The notes beneath the pieces were generated by a model. The model was not told where the DNA came from. It saw only the letters and a program-made list of their open reading frames with translations, and ran no database searches. A DNA stretch of 64,000 nt, from positions 1 through 64,000 of the forward strand of contig NZ_VORZ01000003.1 in assembly GCF_007997305.1 (NCBI RefSeq). Direction: 5' to 3'. Within the stretch, counting starts at the first letter, position 1; the number at the start of each line of letters is the position of its first letter. Position numbers and translations under genes: made by a program. Source of the stretch: Psychrobacter frigidicola. GTDB taxonomy: Bacteria > Pseudomonadota > Gammaproteobacteria > Pseudomonadales > Moraxellaceae. Below are positions 30,006 through 39,144 of the stretch, piece by piece.

Positions 30006-30302
30006 AGTTGGATTTTGGGTCGTGAATAGCGCCATACTATTCATTATTCATGGTTAGTCACTTAACTGATATCTATGTAAATACTTCCACAGCTCTTTAA
30101 TACTTTTCTTTTAGGCTTATATTTTTTATAAACCTATTTTTTTCTCTGCATTTTGTATTCTATTGTTATTCATTACCAATAGTTTATATGTTGCATTAAA
30201 AATGTTTGTTTTTATTACAGGGTTATGTTTAAATTCAGAACTTTTGCCTATCGTTTTACTAGAAGACGAATGTACTGAAATACTGTAAGGGAATAATAAG
30301 TT

Positions 30303-31922
30303 ATGCAAGGAAGTAATCCACCAGAGGGCAGTCCGCCGAATAATAATTTTGAGGTAGAAGCCAAAAGCTCGCGCATGCAGCGCTTTTTAAAAGGCGTTGA
30401 ATGGCTGGGTAATTTGCTACCCCATCCCGTGATTTTGTTTCTCTGGATGTCTGTACTACTACTTGTGCTCTCGGCACTGTTTTCTTACTTAGGCGTATCG
30501 GCGCTTGACCCACGCCCAGTAGGTACCGAAGGACGTAGTGAAGATGGCATCATTCATGTGGTCAACCTACTAAACGGTGAGGGCTTAGCGCGCATTGTTG
30601 AGAATTTAGTCACCAACTTTACCGGCTTTGTGCCGCTCGGCACGGTGTTAGTTGCCTTGTTGGGCGTAGGTATTGCTGAGCGCTCTGGCATGATATCGGC
30701 AGCGTTACGCGGCTTAGTGATGAACGCGCCAAAAAAGATGGTGACTCTAACCGTTGTTTTTGCAGGCATCATGTCTAACACCGCAGCTGAGCTTGGTTAT
30801 GTGGTATTGATACCACTCGCGGCAGTTATCTTTCATTCGCTTGGTCGACATCCATTAGCGGGATTGGCCGCCGCATTTGCTGGGGTATCCGGTGGTTATA
30901 GTGCTAACTTATTGCTGGGTACGGTAGATCCTTTGTTATCAGGGATTACTCAAGAAGCGGCACGCATTATTGACCCTGTGTATACCGTTGGGGCAGAGGC
31001 CAACTGGTACTTTATGATGGTCAGTACCTTTTTGATTACTGGTCTTGGTTACTTTGTGACTGAAAAAATCGTTGAGCCCAGTCTTGGTGAATACAACCCT
31101 GATATGGCTGGCGATCCTTCAGTATTAGAGACTAAAATTGAGGGTTTAATGTCAGTTGAGAAAAAGGGGCTTATCTGGGCTGGAATAAGCATGCTGGTAT
31201 TTTGCTTATTACTGGCATGGACAATCGTACCTGCTGATGGTGTTCTACGTAATGCTGAAACGGGTCTGGTATCAGGTTCGCCATTTCTGAAGGGCATTGT
31301 GGTCTTTATTTTTGTGTTCTTCGCGCTACCTGGTTACATTTATGGCAAGATTACTGGCAGTCTGAAAAACAACCAAGATGTGGTTGATGCCATGAGTCAT
31401 GCGATGAGCTCGCTTAGCATTTATATTGTATTGGTATTCTTTGCAGCACAGTTTATCGCCTTTTTTAGCTGGTCAAACCTTGGCTCGGTGGTAGCAGTAA
31501 TGGGGGCAACCTTCCTCACTGATATTGGCTTAACAGGCCCCTTATTATTGGTCGGGTTTATCCTAATCTGTGCAGTGGTCAATTTGATGTTAGGGTCGGC
31601 ATCAGCACAATGGGCAATTACTGCACCCATTTTTGTCCCCATGCTCATGCTGACAGGGTATGCGCCTGAGATGATTCAAGCGGCCTATCGGATTGGTGAC
31701 TCAACGACTAACATCATCACCCCTATGCTAGGCTATTTTGGGCTTATTATGGCAGTAGCGATACGCTATAAAAAAGACACTGGCGTCGGAACAATGCTGG
31801 CAATGATGCTGCCGTATTCAATGGTGTTTCTGATTGGTTGGGTGCTGTTATTTTGGATTTGGGTGTTTGTATTGGGTCTACCGGTTGGCCCTGGTTCAGA
31901 GACGTTTTATCCAGCAAGATAA
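30303..31922 (+). CDS. AbgT-family transporter
   Basis: AbgT proteins are inner-membrane transporters; E. coli AbgT takes up p-aminobenzoyl-glutamate and relatives such as MtrF export antimetabolites. The 539 residues have about a dozen hydrophobic segments, an N-terminus ending LPHPVILFLWMSVLLLVLSA, and family-like signatures NTAAELGYVVLIPLAA and SASAQWAITAPIFVPML. AAGGGA precedes the ATG. No abgAB peptidase genes are adjacent, so uptake versus export cannot be decided. A terminator follows within 30 bases. Confidence 0.9.
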   Translation: MQGSNPPEGSPPNNNFEVEAKSSRMQRFLKGVEWLGNLLPHPVILFLWMSVLLLVLSALFSYLGVSALDPRPVGTEGRSEDGIIHVVNLLNGEGLARIVENLVTNFTGFVPLGTVLVALLGVGIAERSGMISAALRGLVMNAPKKMVTLTVVFAGIMSNTAAELGYVVLIPLAAVIFHSLGRHPLAGLAAAFAGVSGGYSANLLLGTVDPLLSGITQEAARIIDPVYTVGAEANWYFMMVSTFLITGLGYFVTEKIVEPSLGEYNPDMAGDPSVLETKIEGLMSVEKKGLIWAGISMLVFCLLLAWTIVPADGVLRNAETGLVSGSPFLKGIVVFIFVFFALPGYIYGKITGSLKNNQDVVDAMSHAMSSLSIYIVLVFFAAQFIAFFSWSNLGSVVAVMGATFLTDIGLTGPLLLVGFILICAVVNLMLGSASAQWAITAPIFVPMLMLTGYAPEMIQAAYRIGDSTTNIITPMLGYFGLIMAVAIRYKKDTGVGTMLAMMLPYSMVFLIGWVLLFWIWVFVLGLPVGPGSETFYPAR

Positions 31923-31951
31923 GTGCTTACTAAATAGTAATTATTAATAAT

Positions 31952-31986
31952 AAAAAACCCTTGCTGGCAACTGGCAAGGGTTTTTT
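31952..31986. terminator. Shared terminator of abgT-like and HAD genes
   Basis: AAAAAACCCTTGC and GCAAGGGTTTTTT form a perfect stem around TGGCAACTG. The genes are convergent, so it can serve both strands. Confidence 0.9.
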
Positions 31987-32005
31987 ACGATTCCTGATTT
32001 AAACT

Positions 32006-32848
32006 CTACACTAAGTGAAAAGGGTTGAGCACCGCTTGGATGCCATACTCTTCAATTGTACCAGTGATAAAATCTGCTTTCTCTTTCAACTCAGGCTTGG
32101 CATCGCCCATCGCTACTGCATAGCCGACCAAATCGAACATTTCTAAATCATTCAGCCCATCGCCGAACGCCATACAGTCGCTTGCATCAATGTCGAAGTG
32201 CGCACACACATCTAATATACCGCGCGCTTTTGAGGCGTCAATCGGCAGAATATCACCGACAATATCATGCCAATGCACTAGTTTTAACTCATGTTTAATA
32301 AAGTCAATATCTTGCATTTTTTGGTCTTGATTGTCAAAAAACACTGAGCATTGATACACGGTATTAAAATGACAGTACTCAGGGTCAATCATGCTACAGC
32401 TTTTGATTTTATCGTGATAAGTGTTTTGCCATTCGTGCTCATCTGACCACACAATGTGGGTTGCGGAATCGAATTTATACACCAAGTTACTATTTTTGCA
32501 CAGCTCGGCAATAGTGGTAGTCTGCTCACTCGATAAGGGATAATCGCTGATAACACGCTTATTATCAAAGCTATATTGACCGTTCATGCAGATAATGGCA
32601 TCTAAAACGTCCGCCTCAAGCAATGCGATGATATCAAGTGGCAATATCGGCTTTGAGCGTCCGGTTGAAATCACCAGTTTAATATCCGTCTTCGCCAGCG
32701 CTTCAAGGGTGGCTTTATTTTGTGGCGCAATCTCACCATTACGGCTTAAGGTGTCGTCAATGTCAAAGAATATGATTTTTGGAGTGGGAATAGGGATGGT
32801 GATGGGGTTGGTTTTCCCTAAGCTTTGGGTTTGGTTCGAGGTTGGCAT
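32006..32848 (-). CDS. HAD-superfamily phosphatase, Cof type
   Basis: The 280-residue protein has HAD motif I FFDIDDTL (D29, D31), motif II in KLVISTGRSKP, and motif IV GDGLNDLEMF with a following AVAMGDA. The large cap region between residues about 110 and 200 marks the Cof/YbiV-type sugar-phosphate phosphatases. The substrate is not predictable. AAAGGA lies 6 bases before the ATG. About 24 polar residues precede the usual family start, with a Pro-Ile-Pro repeat. Confidence 0.88.
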   Translation of the reverse strand: MPTSNQTQSLGKTNPITIPIPTPKIIFFDIDDTLSRNGEIAPQNKATLEALAKTDIKLVISTGRSKPILPLDIIALLEADVLDAIICMNGQYSFDNKRVISDYPLSSEQTTTIAELCKNSNLVYKFDSATHIVWSDEHEWQNTYHDKIKSCSMIDPEYCHFNTVYQCSVFFDNQDQKMQDIDFIKHELKLVHWHDIVGDILPIDASKARGILDVCAHFDIDASDCMAFGDGLNDLEMFDLVGYAVAMGDAKPELKEKADFITGTIEEYGIQAVLNPFHLV

Positions 32849-32952
32849 GAGTTTCCTTTGTTTTTCTAATATTGTTAAGAGTTATTATTAGGTGGTTTAC
32901 TAGGCTAAAGGTACAGCCTATGGCTACTGTTTTTGTCCGTTTAAGGTTCTTG

Positions 32953-34071
32953 TTAAAAATGTATTTTCCTAAGGTTACTGATTTCCCACCCCGAAAAATT
33001 AATACCATCATCAACCAGTAAATTATTATCAGTAGGCTTGAATGGATTTACTCCTGACATAATAAGATTCTTTGTTTTATCTTTTTGTTCATCCGATAGA
33101 CCACTCCACCACACAGGTGAAGTAAATGTATTTTCAGCAACTCCAAAAAAGAACCGAATCAGCGCACTAAAAATTTTGTTTGGTTCTAAAGCTAATAATG
33201 AGTTAATGAAACTTAACACTTTGGTAGAGTTTTTCGACCAACTAAAAACCACATAACCTTTACCATCACTAGAAAATGAATTAAAAACTAAGTGCTCAGC
33301 AACAATACTTAGGTCACCTAAATCTTGAATTAAATTTCCATTAAAGTCATTTATAGGTGCAACAATTGAAGAAACAGCGACAGGCATAGGTGACGTTGAA
33401 TCAATAATAAGATGACTCAAATTGCCAACTGATTTTCCTAGGAGCTGATCATCAAGTTCAGATTTAAGCTCCGATAATTCTGCGAGAGACGCATTGAGCG
33501 CTTTCTGTTGATCTGCAACAAAATTTTGAATAGATAATTGACCCAATAGGTGCTTACCCTTATCAGTACTTTTAGCAAACTCAGAATTGTTAAGCCCACC
33601 TTCTTTAGCATAAAGCTCTTTCGCTACTGAGCGATACATTAGGGCTAAGCACTGTTCGTCATCTCCAACAAACTCTCTATCTTCGATACAAGAAAAAAGA
33701 GACTTATCATGTGTTGAGCAGAACCCTTTAAATGTGGATGCTTGATTAATACCTATTTTTTCAGGAACTAGCTTTCCTTCATTTTTTATTATATTCGCTA
33801 AGTTTATTTTCAGTCCTAAAACATGATTACTTTCATCTGCAATTTCTTTTAGACTACTGCTTTTTGAAACGGTGTGAGCATTAATGATTTTTTTACTGCA
33901 CTCGTGCTTTAAATCAGTGGGGACATAACAACACTTTCGTAAAGCGTTTTTCTGGCTATGATTAATAGCTTCGCCTTTACTCACAGGAGTCTCATTCTCG
34001 CGTCCATTGTGACAACGTTTAAATTTCTTTCCTGAACCGCACCAACACTTCTCATTGCGTCCAATTTTCAT
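32953..34071 (-). CDS. SEC-C zinc-motif protein with a second Cys/His cluster, unknown function
   Basis: The 372-residue protein opens with a SEC-C zinc site (C9-x-C11-x-SG..C20-H21), as on SecA. A second cluster follows: C47, C48, C58, then the NAHTVSKSSSL segment (H66), and ASTFKGFCSTHD (C118, H121, D122), reminiscent of treble-clef/HNH-like metal folds. The rest (about 150-372) is helical then alpha/beta, with no family I know. The gene is AT-rich compared with parC beside it and looks like accessory DNA. A role in defence or RNA/DNA handling is a guess. The gene lies alone between HAD and parC, all on the minus strand. Confidence 0.7.
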   Translation of the reverse strand: MKIGRNEKCWCGSGKKFKRCHNGRENETPVSKGEAINHSQKNALRKCCYVPTDLKHECSKKIINAHTVSKSSSLKEIADESNHVLGLKINLANIIKNEGKLVPEKIGINQASTFKGFCSTHDKSLFSCIEDREFVGDDEQCLALMYRSVAKELYAKEGGLNNSEFAKSTDKGKHLLGQLSIQNFVADQQKALNASLAELSELKSELDDQLLGKSVGNLSHLIIDSTSPMPVAVSSIVAPINDFNGNLIQDLGDLSIVAEHLVFNSFSSDGKGYVVFSWSKNSTKVLSFINSLLALEPNKIFSALIRFFFGVAENTFTSPVWWSGLSDEQKDKTKNLIMSGVNPFKPTDNNLLVDDGINFSGWEISNLRKIHF

Positions 34072-34186
34072 AGATTCCTACTTATTTTTAGTTTGCTGAC
34101 AAAATACTTGAGAGTAGAACTAAATTTTAATGCCTTGCTCAGCAGAAAATGCGAGTGCGTGAGCAAGTAGTTCTCGTAAAGTAATC

Positions 34187-34203
34187 AAGTCTAAGCTAGA
34201 CTT
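34187..34203 (-). terminator. Weak hairpin after parC
   Basis: AAGTCTA and TAGACTT pair around a three-base loop, 31 bases after the parC stop on the minus strand. There is no good run of T, so it may be only a 3' hairpin. Confidence 0.3.
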
Positions 34204-34234
34204 TTAGCACAATACTCTATAAGACAAAACCCAA

Positions 34235-36538
34235 TCACCCAACCTCAACACTCGTCACATTCTGAAAGCCTCTCGGTAATTGACTACCACGGCTACCGCG
34301 TTTTGACGTGTAGTTGGCTAAGTCCATTGGCTTTAAGGTCACATGACGTTTGCCTGCAGTAATTATTAGGCTGTCTTGCTGAGTTAATGGCGTGATGGCA
34401 AGCACTTCTTCATTGTCTTTTAGAGTAATCATTTTATTACCTTTACCACGCGCTTGTTCTGGCAAGTCATCTAAGCTAAAAATAAGTAAATAGCCCGCAT
34501 TGGTCACAACGGCGAGATGGTCAGGCGTTTGGTTAAGACCGTCACTTCCAGTGGTGTTATTGGCGCTACTATCTGTGGACACATCGATACGCGTGATAGG
34601 TAACAATCGGCTATCAGCAGTCAGGGTAATGATTTTTTTACCTGCTTTTTGATTGCTATCTAGATTACCCAAGGTATTGATAAAGCCATAACCTTGCGAG
34701 CTAGCGAGAATAATACGTTGGTCATTATCGCCAGTAAGTAGCTGCTCAAAGGTAGCACCTGAGGGCGGTTTTAAGACACTGGTCAGTGGATCGCCCTGAC
34801 CACGAGCGGATGCCAAGTTATGAGCGTCAATGCTATAGCTGCGCCCTGTACTATCGAGGACATAGATTTTCTCGTTAGATTTACCGCGTGCGTAGGCTTG
34901 ATAACCATCGCCGGAACGATAGCTCATACCAGTAGCATCGACGTCGTGACCTTTAGCGGCACGTATCCAGCCTGCTTTGGATAACACGGCAGTGATAGGC
35001 TCGCTTGGGACAAGGTCGGATTCTTTCAATGCTTGTGCTTCTTCACGTTCCGCTAGTGGTGACATGCGATTGTCACCGTGTGCTTTCATATCTTCATTCA
35101 GCTCATCGATGATTAACCCAGTGAGGCTATCAGGATTATCGAGGTATTCTTGAATAATGGCGCGCTCATCGGCCAGTTCATCTTGCTCGCGTCTCAGCTC
35201 AAATTCTTCTAATTTTGCCAATTGGCGCAGACGAATATCCAAAATCGCATTGGCTTGGATATCGGTTAAGTCATAACCTTCCATTAATGCTAATTTTGCA
35301 TCATCTTCTTCACGAATAATACGAATGACTTCATCAATATTAAGATAAGCAACTAATAAACCTGCGAGGATGTGCAAGCGTTTATCAATTTTATCGAGAC
35401 GATATTCTAGACGACGCGTGACCACTGAGCGACGGCAAACGAGCCATTCTTCTAAAATTTCTTTTAGGTTTTTAACCTGCGGCTTACCGTTGAGCCCAAT
35501 CATATTCATGTTAACGCGGTAATTGCTTTCAAGATCTGTCGTGGCAAACAAATGACTCATTACGCGCTCGACATCGACGCGCGTTGAGCGTAATTCTAAA
35601 ACGATACGGCAAGCGTTTTCATGGTCAGATTCATCATGAATATCAACAATCCACGGTAGCTTTTTATCGGTCATGAGCTTAGCAATTTGCTCTTGGATTT
35701 TATTGCCCGATACTTGATAGGGTAGCGCATCGATAATGACGAGGTTCTTTTCTTTATCATCGATATGGTAAGTGGCGCGCATTTTATAGCTGCCGCGTCC
35801 ACTTTCATACAGCGCTTGTAAGTCTTTTTTACTGGTGATAATTTCAGCTTTGGTCGGCAAATCTGGGGCAGGAATGGATTGGGTTAACTGCTTAACTGAT
35901 AGCTCAGGATTTTTAAGCAAGCGAATTGCCGCACGTACCACTTCATTGAGATTATGCGGTGGAATATCGGTTGCCATACCGACGGCAATACCGGTCGTGC
36001 CATTTAATAAAATATTAGGTAGGCGTGCTGGCAAGGTTGTTGGCTCTTGCATCGTGCCATCGAAGTTGTCTTGCCAATCAACCGTGCCTTGTCCGAGTTC
36101 TGTGAGCAAGGTATTGGCATACGCGGACATTTTAGCTTCGGTATAACGCATCGCGGCAAAGGATTTAGGGTCGTCAGGGCTGCCCCAGTTACCTTGTCCG
36201 AAAATGAGCGGATAGCGATAGCTGAACGGTTGCGCCATCAGTACCATGGCTTCATAACAAGCGCTGTCGCCGTGCGGATGATATTTACCCAGCACGTCAC
36301 CGACCGTACGCGCGGATTTTTTAGGCTTAGCCGTAGACTTAAGTCCCAGCTCGCTCATCGCATAAATGATGCGCCGCTGCACAGGTTTTAGACCATCGGC
36401 AATATTAGGCAACGCCCGATCCATAATGACGTACATGGCATAGTTTAAGTAGGCTTGCTCGGCGAACTCGGCAACAGAACGGGTGTCCATCGCATCGTTT
36501 AGGACGGCATTAGGTGTATTATCAATAACATCAGGCAT
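34235..36538 (-). CDS. parC: DNA topoisomerase IV subunit A
   Basis: ParC cuts and passes DNA in topoisomerase IV, which unlinks daughter chromosomes. The 767 residues match ParC rather than Gyr[14 protein letters not shown] then GQGNWG, with catalytic Tyr near residue 132 (AAMRYTEAK). The quinolone region keeps S92 and E96, the residues equivalent to E. coli S80 and E84, so no classic resistance change is seen. C-terminal beta-pinwheel repeats occupy about 500-760. parE is not in the window. Confidence 0.97.
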   Translation of the reverse strand: MPDVIDNTPNAVLNDAMDTRSVAEFAEQAYLNYAMYVIMDRALPNIADGLKPVQRRIIYAMSELGLKSTAKPKKSARTVGDVLGKYHPHGDSACYEAMVLMAQPFSYRYPLIFGQGNWGSPDDPKSFAAMRYTEAKMSAYANTLLTELGQGTVDWQDNFDGTMQEPTTLPARLPNILLNGTTGIAVGMATDIPPHNLNEVVRAAIRLLKNPELSVKQLTQSIPAPDLPTKAEIITSKKDLQALYESGRGSYKMRATYHIDDKEKNLVIIDALPYQVSGNKIQEQIAKLMTDKKLPWIVDIHDESDHENACRIVLELRSTRVDVERVMSHLFATTDLESNYRVNMNMIGLNGKPQVKNLKEILEEWLVCRRSVVTRRLEYRLDKIDKRLHILAGLLVAYLNIDEVIRIIREEDDAKLALMEGYDLTDIQANAILDIRLRQLAKLEEFELRREQDELADERAIIQEYLDNPDSLTGLIIDELNEDMKAHGDNRMSPLAEREEAQALKESDLVPSEPITAVLSKAGWIRAAKGHDVDATGMSYRSGDGYQAYARGKSNEKIYVLDSTGRSYSIDAHNLASARGQGDPLTSVLKPPSGATFEQLLTGDNDQRIILASSQGYGFINTLGNLDSNQKAGKKIITLTADSRLLPITRIDVSTDSSANNTTGSDGLNQTPDHLAVVTNAGYLLIFSLDDLPEQARGKGNKMITLKDNEEVLAITPLTQQDSLIITAGKRHVTLKPMDLANYTSKRGSRGSQLPRGFQNVTSVEVG

Positions 36539-36625
36539 AAAAGTGGTTTCGCTTATCAGTGTTCATTGTTATAAATATAAATAAGATAGCGCTATCGTAA
36601 AGGAAATCAGCGCAATTAAAAAGGT

Positions 36626-36777
36626 GTCTGCCGTAATAGACGACAGACTATGACGTCTAATCTAGCCTAGGGTGCTTTAGGCTAGAACGAGGTACGATAA
36701 AACCAAGCACCCCGAAATTAGGTGCCCCTAAAACTATTCTGAAAACGAGGGTTTTAAAAGATGAATAATCAGAATAG
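36626..36777 (+). ncRNA. Cluster of hairpins in the parC-fadD gap (possible structured RNA)
   Basis: The 490-base gap between parC and the first fadD holds no gene but several inverted repeats in 150 bases: GTCTG/CAGAC (36626-36648), CTAGCCTA/TAGGCTAG (36662-36685), GCACC/GGTGC (36707-36725), and CTATTCTGA/TCAGAATAG (36734-36777) with an inner AAAAC/GTTTT. The loop GGGTGCTT of the second can also pair with AAGCACCC at 36705. It could be a leader, a small RNA or a repeat element. Strand is uncertain. Confidence 0.3.
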
Positions 36778-37028
36778 GTAACTAATTAGAATAAGTAGAA
36801 AGTAATAAAAACTAGCATTATTATAGAGGTTAGTCATAGCAACGAATCGTAAAAACGGCTTACCATAGAACGTTATTTTTTTGATAAAACTATAAATAGT
36901 AGACTTCAAATATTTGTACGAACTCAAGTAGTAATCTTTGTGATTGAGTAGTTTGTATAAAGTGTGTATGTTAAACAACAAAGGGCTAGTTATTGCACAT
37001 TGCACCATTTACTGGGAGAAATAAGATT

Positions 37029-38768
37029 ATGGACAATCAAGAACAAAGTAAGGTTACGCGTCATGCGGACAAAGTCTGGCTAAAAACTTACGAAGAGCTG
37101 GGACTCACGTACGATATCGAATTACCTGCTGACAACACCTCGCTCATCGATATATTTGAACAAAGCTTCGCTAAAAATGGTAATAAAACCGCTTTTGTTT
37201 GTATGGGTTCTGAGCTGACCTATCAAGAAGTAGATCTTTATAGCCAGCAAGTGGCGGCTTATTTACAGTCACTTGGATTGGTCAAAGGTGATAAAGTCGG
37301 CGTTATGATGCCCAATGTTTTGCAACTGCCCGTCGCTGTCATTGGGGTACTGCGTGCTGGTCTTACCTTGGTCAACGTTAATCCCCTTTATACCACTCAA
37401 GAGCTTGAACATCAGCTGACTGATTCTGACGCAAAAGCTTTAATTATGGTCGAAAACTTTGCCAAAACCTATCAAGACATCGGCCGCAAAGTGGTCGATC
37501 ATGTCGTCATTACCGGCATGGGTGACTTGATGGGCACGCTTAAAGGCTTTATGGTCAACTCTGTCGTTCGCTATGTTAAAAAACTAGTACCCGATTATAA
37601 AATTGCGGGTAGCGTCAGCTTTAAAAATATGCTCAAGCAAGTAACGATGAGCCAATATAAGCGTCCAACCAATATTCATCTTGATGATGTCGCTGTTCTA
37701 CAATATACCGGTGGAACCACTGGGGTCGCAAAAGGTGCCATGCTCACCCATAAGAATTTAGTAGCCAACCTTATTCAGTGTAATACCTTTTTGGGCAGCG
37801 CTTTTGATGAGTATGATAATAGTAATGAGCAGGCGGTGATTATGACCGCACTGCCGCTGTATCATATTTTCTCTTTTACCCTATGCGGGATGTTTGGTCT
37901 GTATCGTGGCTGTATTGGACTGTTAGTACCCAATCCGCGTGACCTTGATAGCTTAATAAAGGCTTATAAAAGCCATCCACCCACACTTTTTCCAGCAGTC
38001 AATACTTTGTTTAACGCCTTAGCTAATAATGAAGAGTTTAAAAAGTTAGATCACAGTAAGCTGCGCGTCACGATGGGTGGCGGTATGGCGGTATTGAGTT
38101 CGACGGCAGAAAAATGGCGTCAGATAACTGGCAATACGATTGTTCAAGGGTATGGCCTGTCTGAAACGTCACCAGTGGCAACCGCTAATCCTATTAATAG
38201 TGCAACTTTCAGTGGCACTATCGGCATACCGATGCCAGGGACTGATATTGCGATTTTAGATGAAGCGGGTAATGAACTAGAGCTTGGCGAGCGCGGTGAG
38301 ATTGGGGTTCGAGGGCCGCAGGTTATGAAAGGCTATTGGAACCGCGAAGAGGCCACGCGCGAATCAATGACTGAGGACGGATATTTCCGCACTGGTGATA
38401 TCGGTATTATGAATGAAGACGGCTATATCTCTATCGTTGATCGCAAAAAGAATATGATTTTAGTATCCGGTTTTAACGTCTATCCGAATGAAGTTGAAGA
38501 GGTGATGGCGGGTCATCCAAAAATTTTAGAGTGCGGTGTCATTGGTATTGAAGATGAAAAAAGTGGCGAAACCCCCAAAATTTACGTAGTGCGCCGAGAT
38601 AATAGTCTTACTAAAGAAGACGTACTCGCTTACGCTAAAGAGCATTTGACGGGTTATAAGCGTCCACGTCATGTTGAATTTATCGATGAGTTACCAAAAT
38701 CGAATGTCGGTAAGATTTTGCATAAAGACCTGCGTAAACTTGAAGAACAGAGTCACGCTAAGAAATAG
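37029..38768 (+). CDS. fadD: Long-chain fatty acid--CoA ligase
   Basis: FadD activates fatty acids to acyl-CoA with ATP. The 579 residues show the AMP-binding loop YTGGTTGVAKG (from residue 226), GYGLSETSP, GYFRTGDIG, the DRKKNMI hinge and the C-terminal catalytic lysine segment KSNVGKI. GGGAG is placed correctly for the ATG at 37029; the upstream in-frame extension has no ribosome site. A second, similar gene follows after 376 bases, with a terminator between, so the two are separately transcribed. Confidence 0.95.
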   Translation: MDNQEQSKVTRHADKVWLKTYEELGLTYDIELPADNTSLIDIFEQSFAKNGNKTAFVCMGSELTYQEVDLYSQQVAAYLQSLGLVKGDKVGVMMPNVLQLPVAVIGVLRAGLTLVNVNPLYTTQELEHQLTDSDAKALIMVENFAKTYQDIGRKVVDHVVITGMGDLMGTLKGFMVNSVVRYVKKLVPDYKIAGSVSFKNMLKQVTMSQYKRPTNIHLDDVAVLQYTGGTTGVAKGAMLTHKNLVANLIQCNTFLGSAFDEYDNSNEQAVIMTALPLYHIFSFTLCGMFGLYRGCIGLLVPNPRDLDSLIKAYKSHPPTLFPAVNTLFNALANNEEFKKLDHSKLRVTMGGGMAVLSSTAEKWRQITGNTIVQGYGLSETSPVATANPINSATFSGTIGIPMPGTDIAILDEAGNELELGERGEIGVRGPQVMKGYWNREEATRESMTEDGYFRTGDIGIMNEDGYISIVDRKKNMILVSGFNVYPNEVEEVMAGHPKILECGVIGIEDEKSGETPKIYVVRRDNSLTKEDVLAYAKEHLTGYKRPRHVEFIDELPKSNVGKILHKDLRKLEEQSHAKK

Positions 38769-38810
38769 CTATAGTCTAAGCTTTTTTCTACAAGCCAATT
38801 GCTGATTATA

Positions 38811-38851
38811 AAATGATAAGGTCGCTTAGATGTTGCCTTATCATTTTTTAT
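38811..38851 (+). terminator. Terminator of the first fadD
   Basis: AAATGATAAGG and CCTTATCATTT form an 11-pair stem around a 14-base loop, then a run of T. The bases from here to 39144 show no gene; a 60-codon open frame at 38871 has no ribosome site or recognisable content. Confidence 0.85.
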
Positions 38852-39144
38852 GGGGTGCGCGTTTTGTTAAATGAGAGTTTTGTCATGTGAGAGTTTTTTG
38901 GTAAAACTGCTACAGTCAGCGTACTATATTTTATATAGCAGACTATATAAAGCCTGCAAAAGTGGTTCAATGTATACTAAGGCCAGACTTAATTGGTTAT
39001 GCCAAAATATGATAGATTCAGTGCAAAGTCTTACTTCTAATGGCGTTCAGTGACTTTCGGTTCACAAATAATCACTAACCAACACTGCATTTGCAGCCTC
39101 ATTAGATTATTCTATGCCTTTAATTGTAACATTTAGGAAAAGTT

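Noticed and set aside
38871..39053. A 60-codon open frame between the two fadD genes
   Set aside because: No ribosome site or recognisable domain, and the cysteine-rich composition is unlike a real small protein here.
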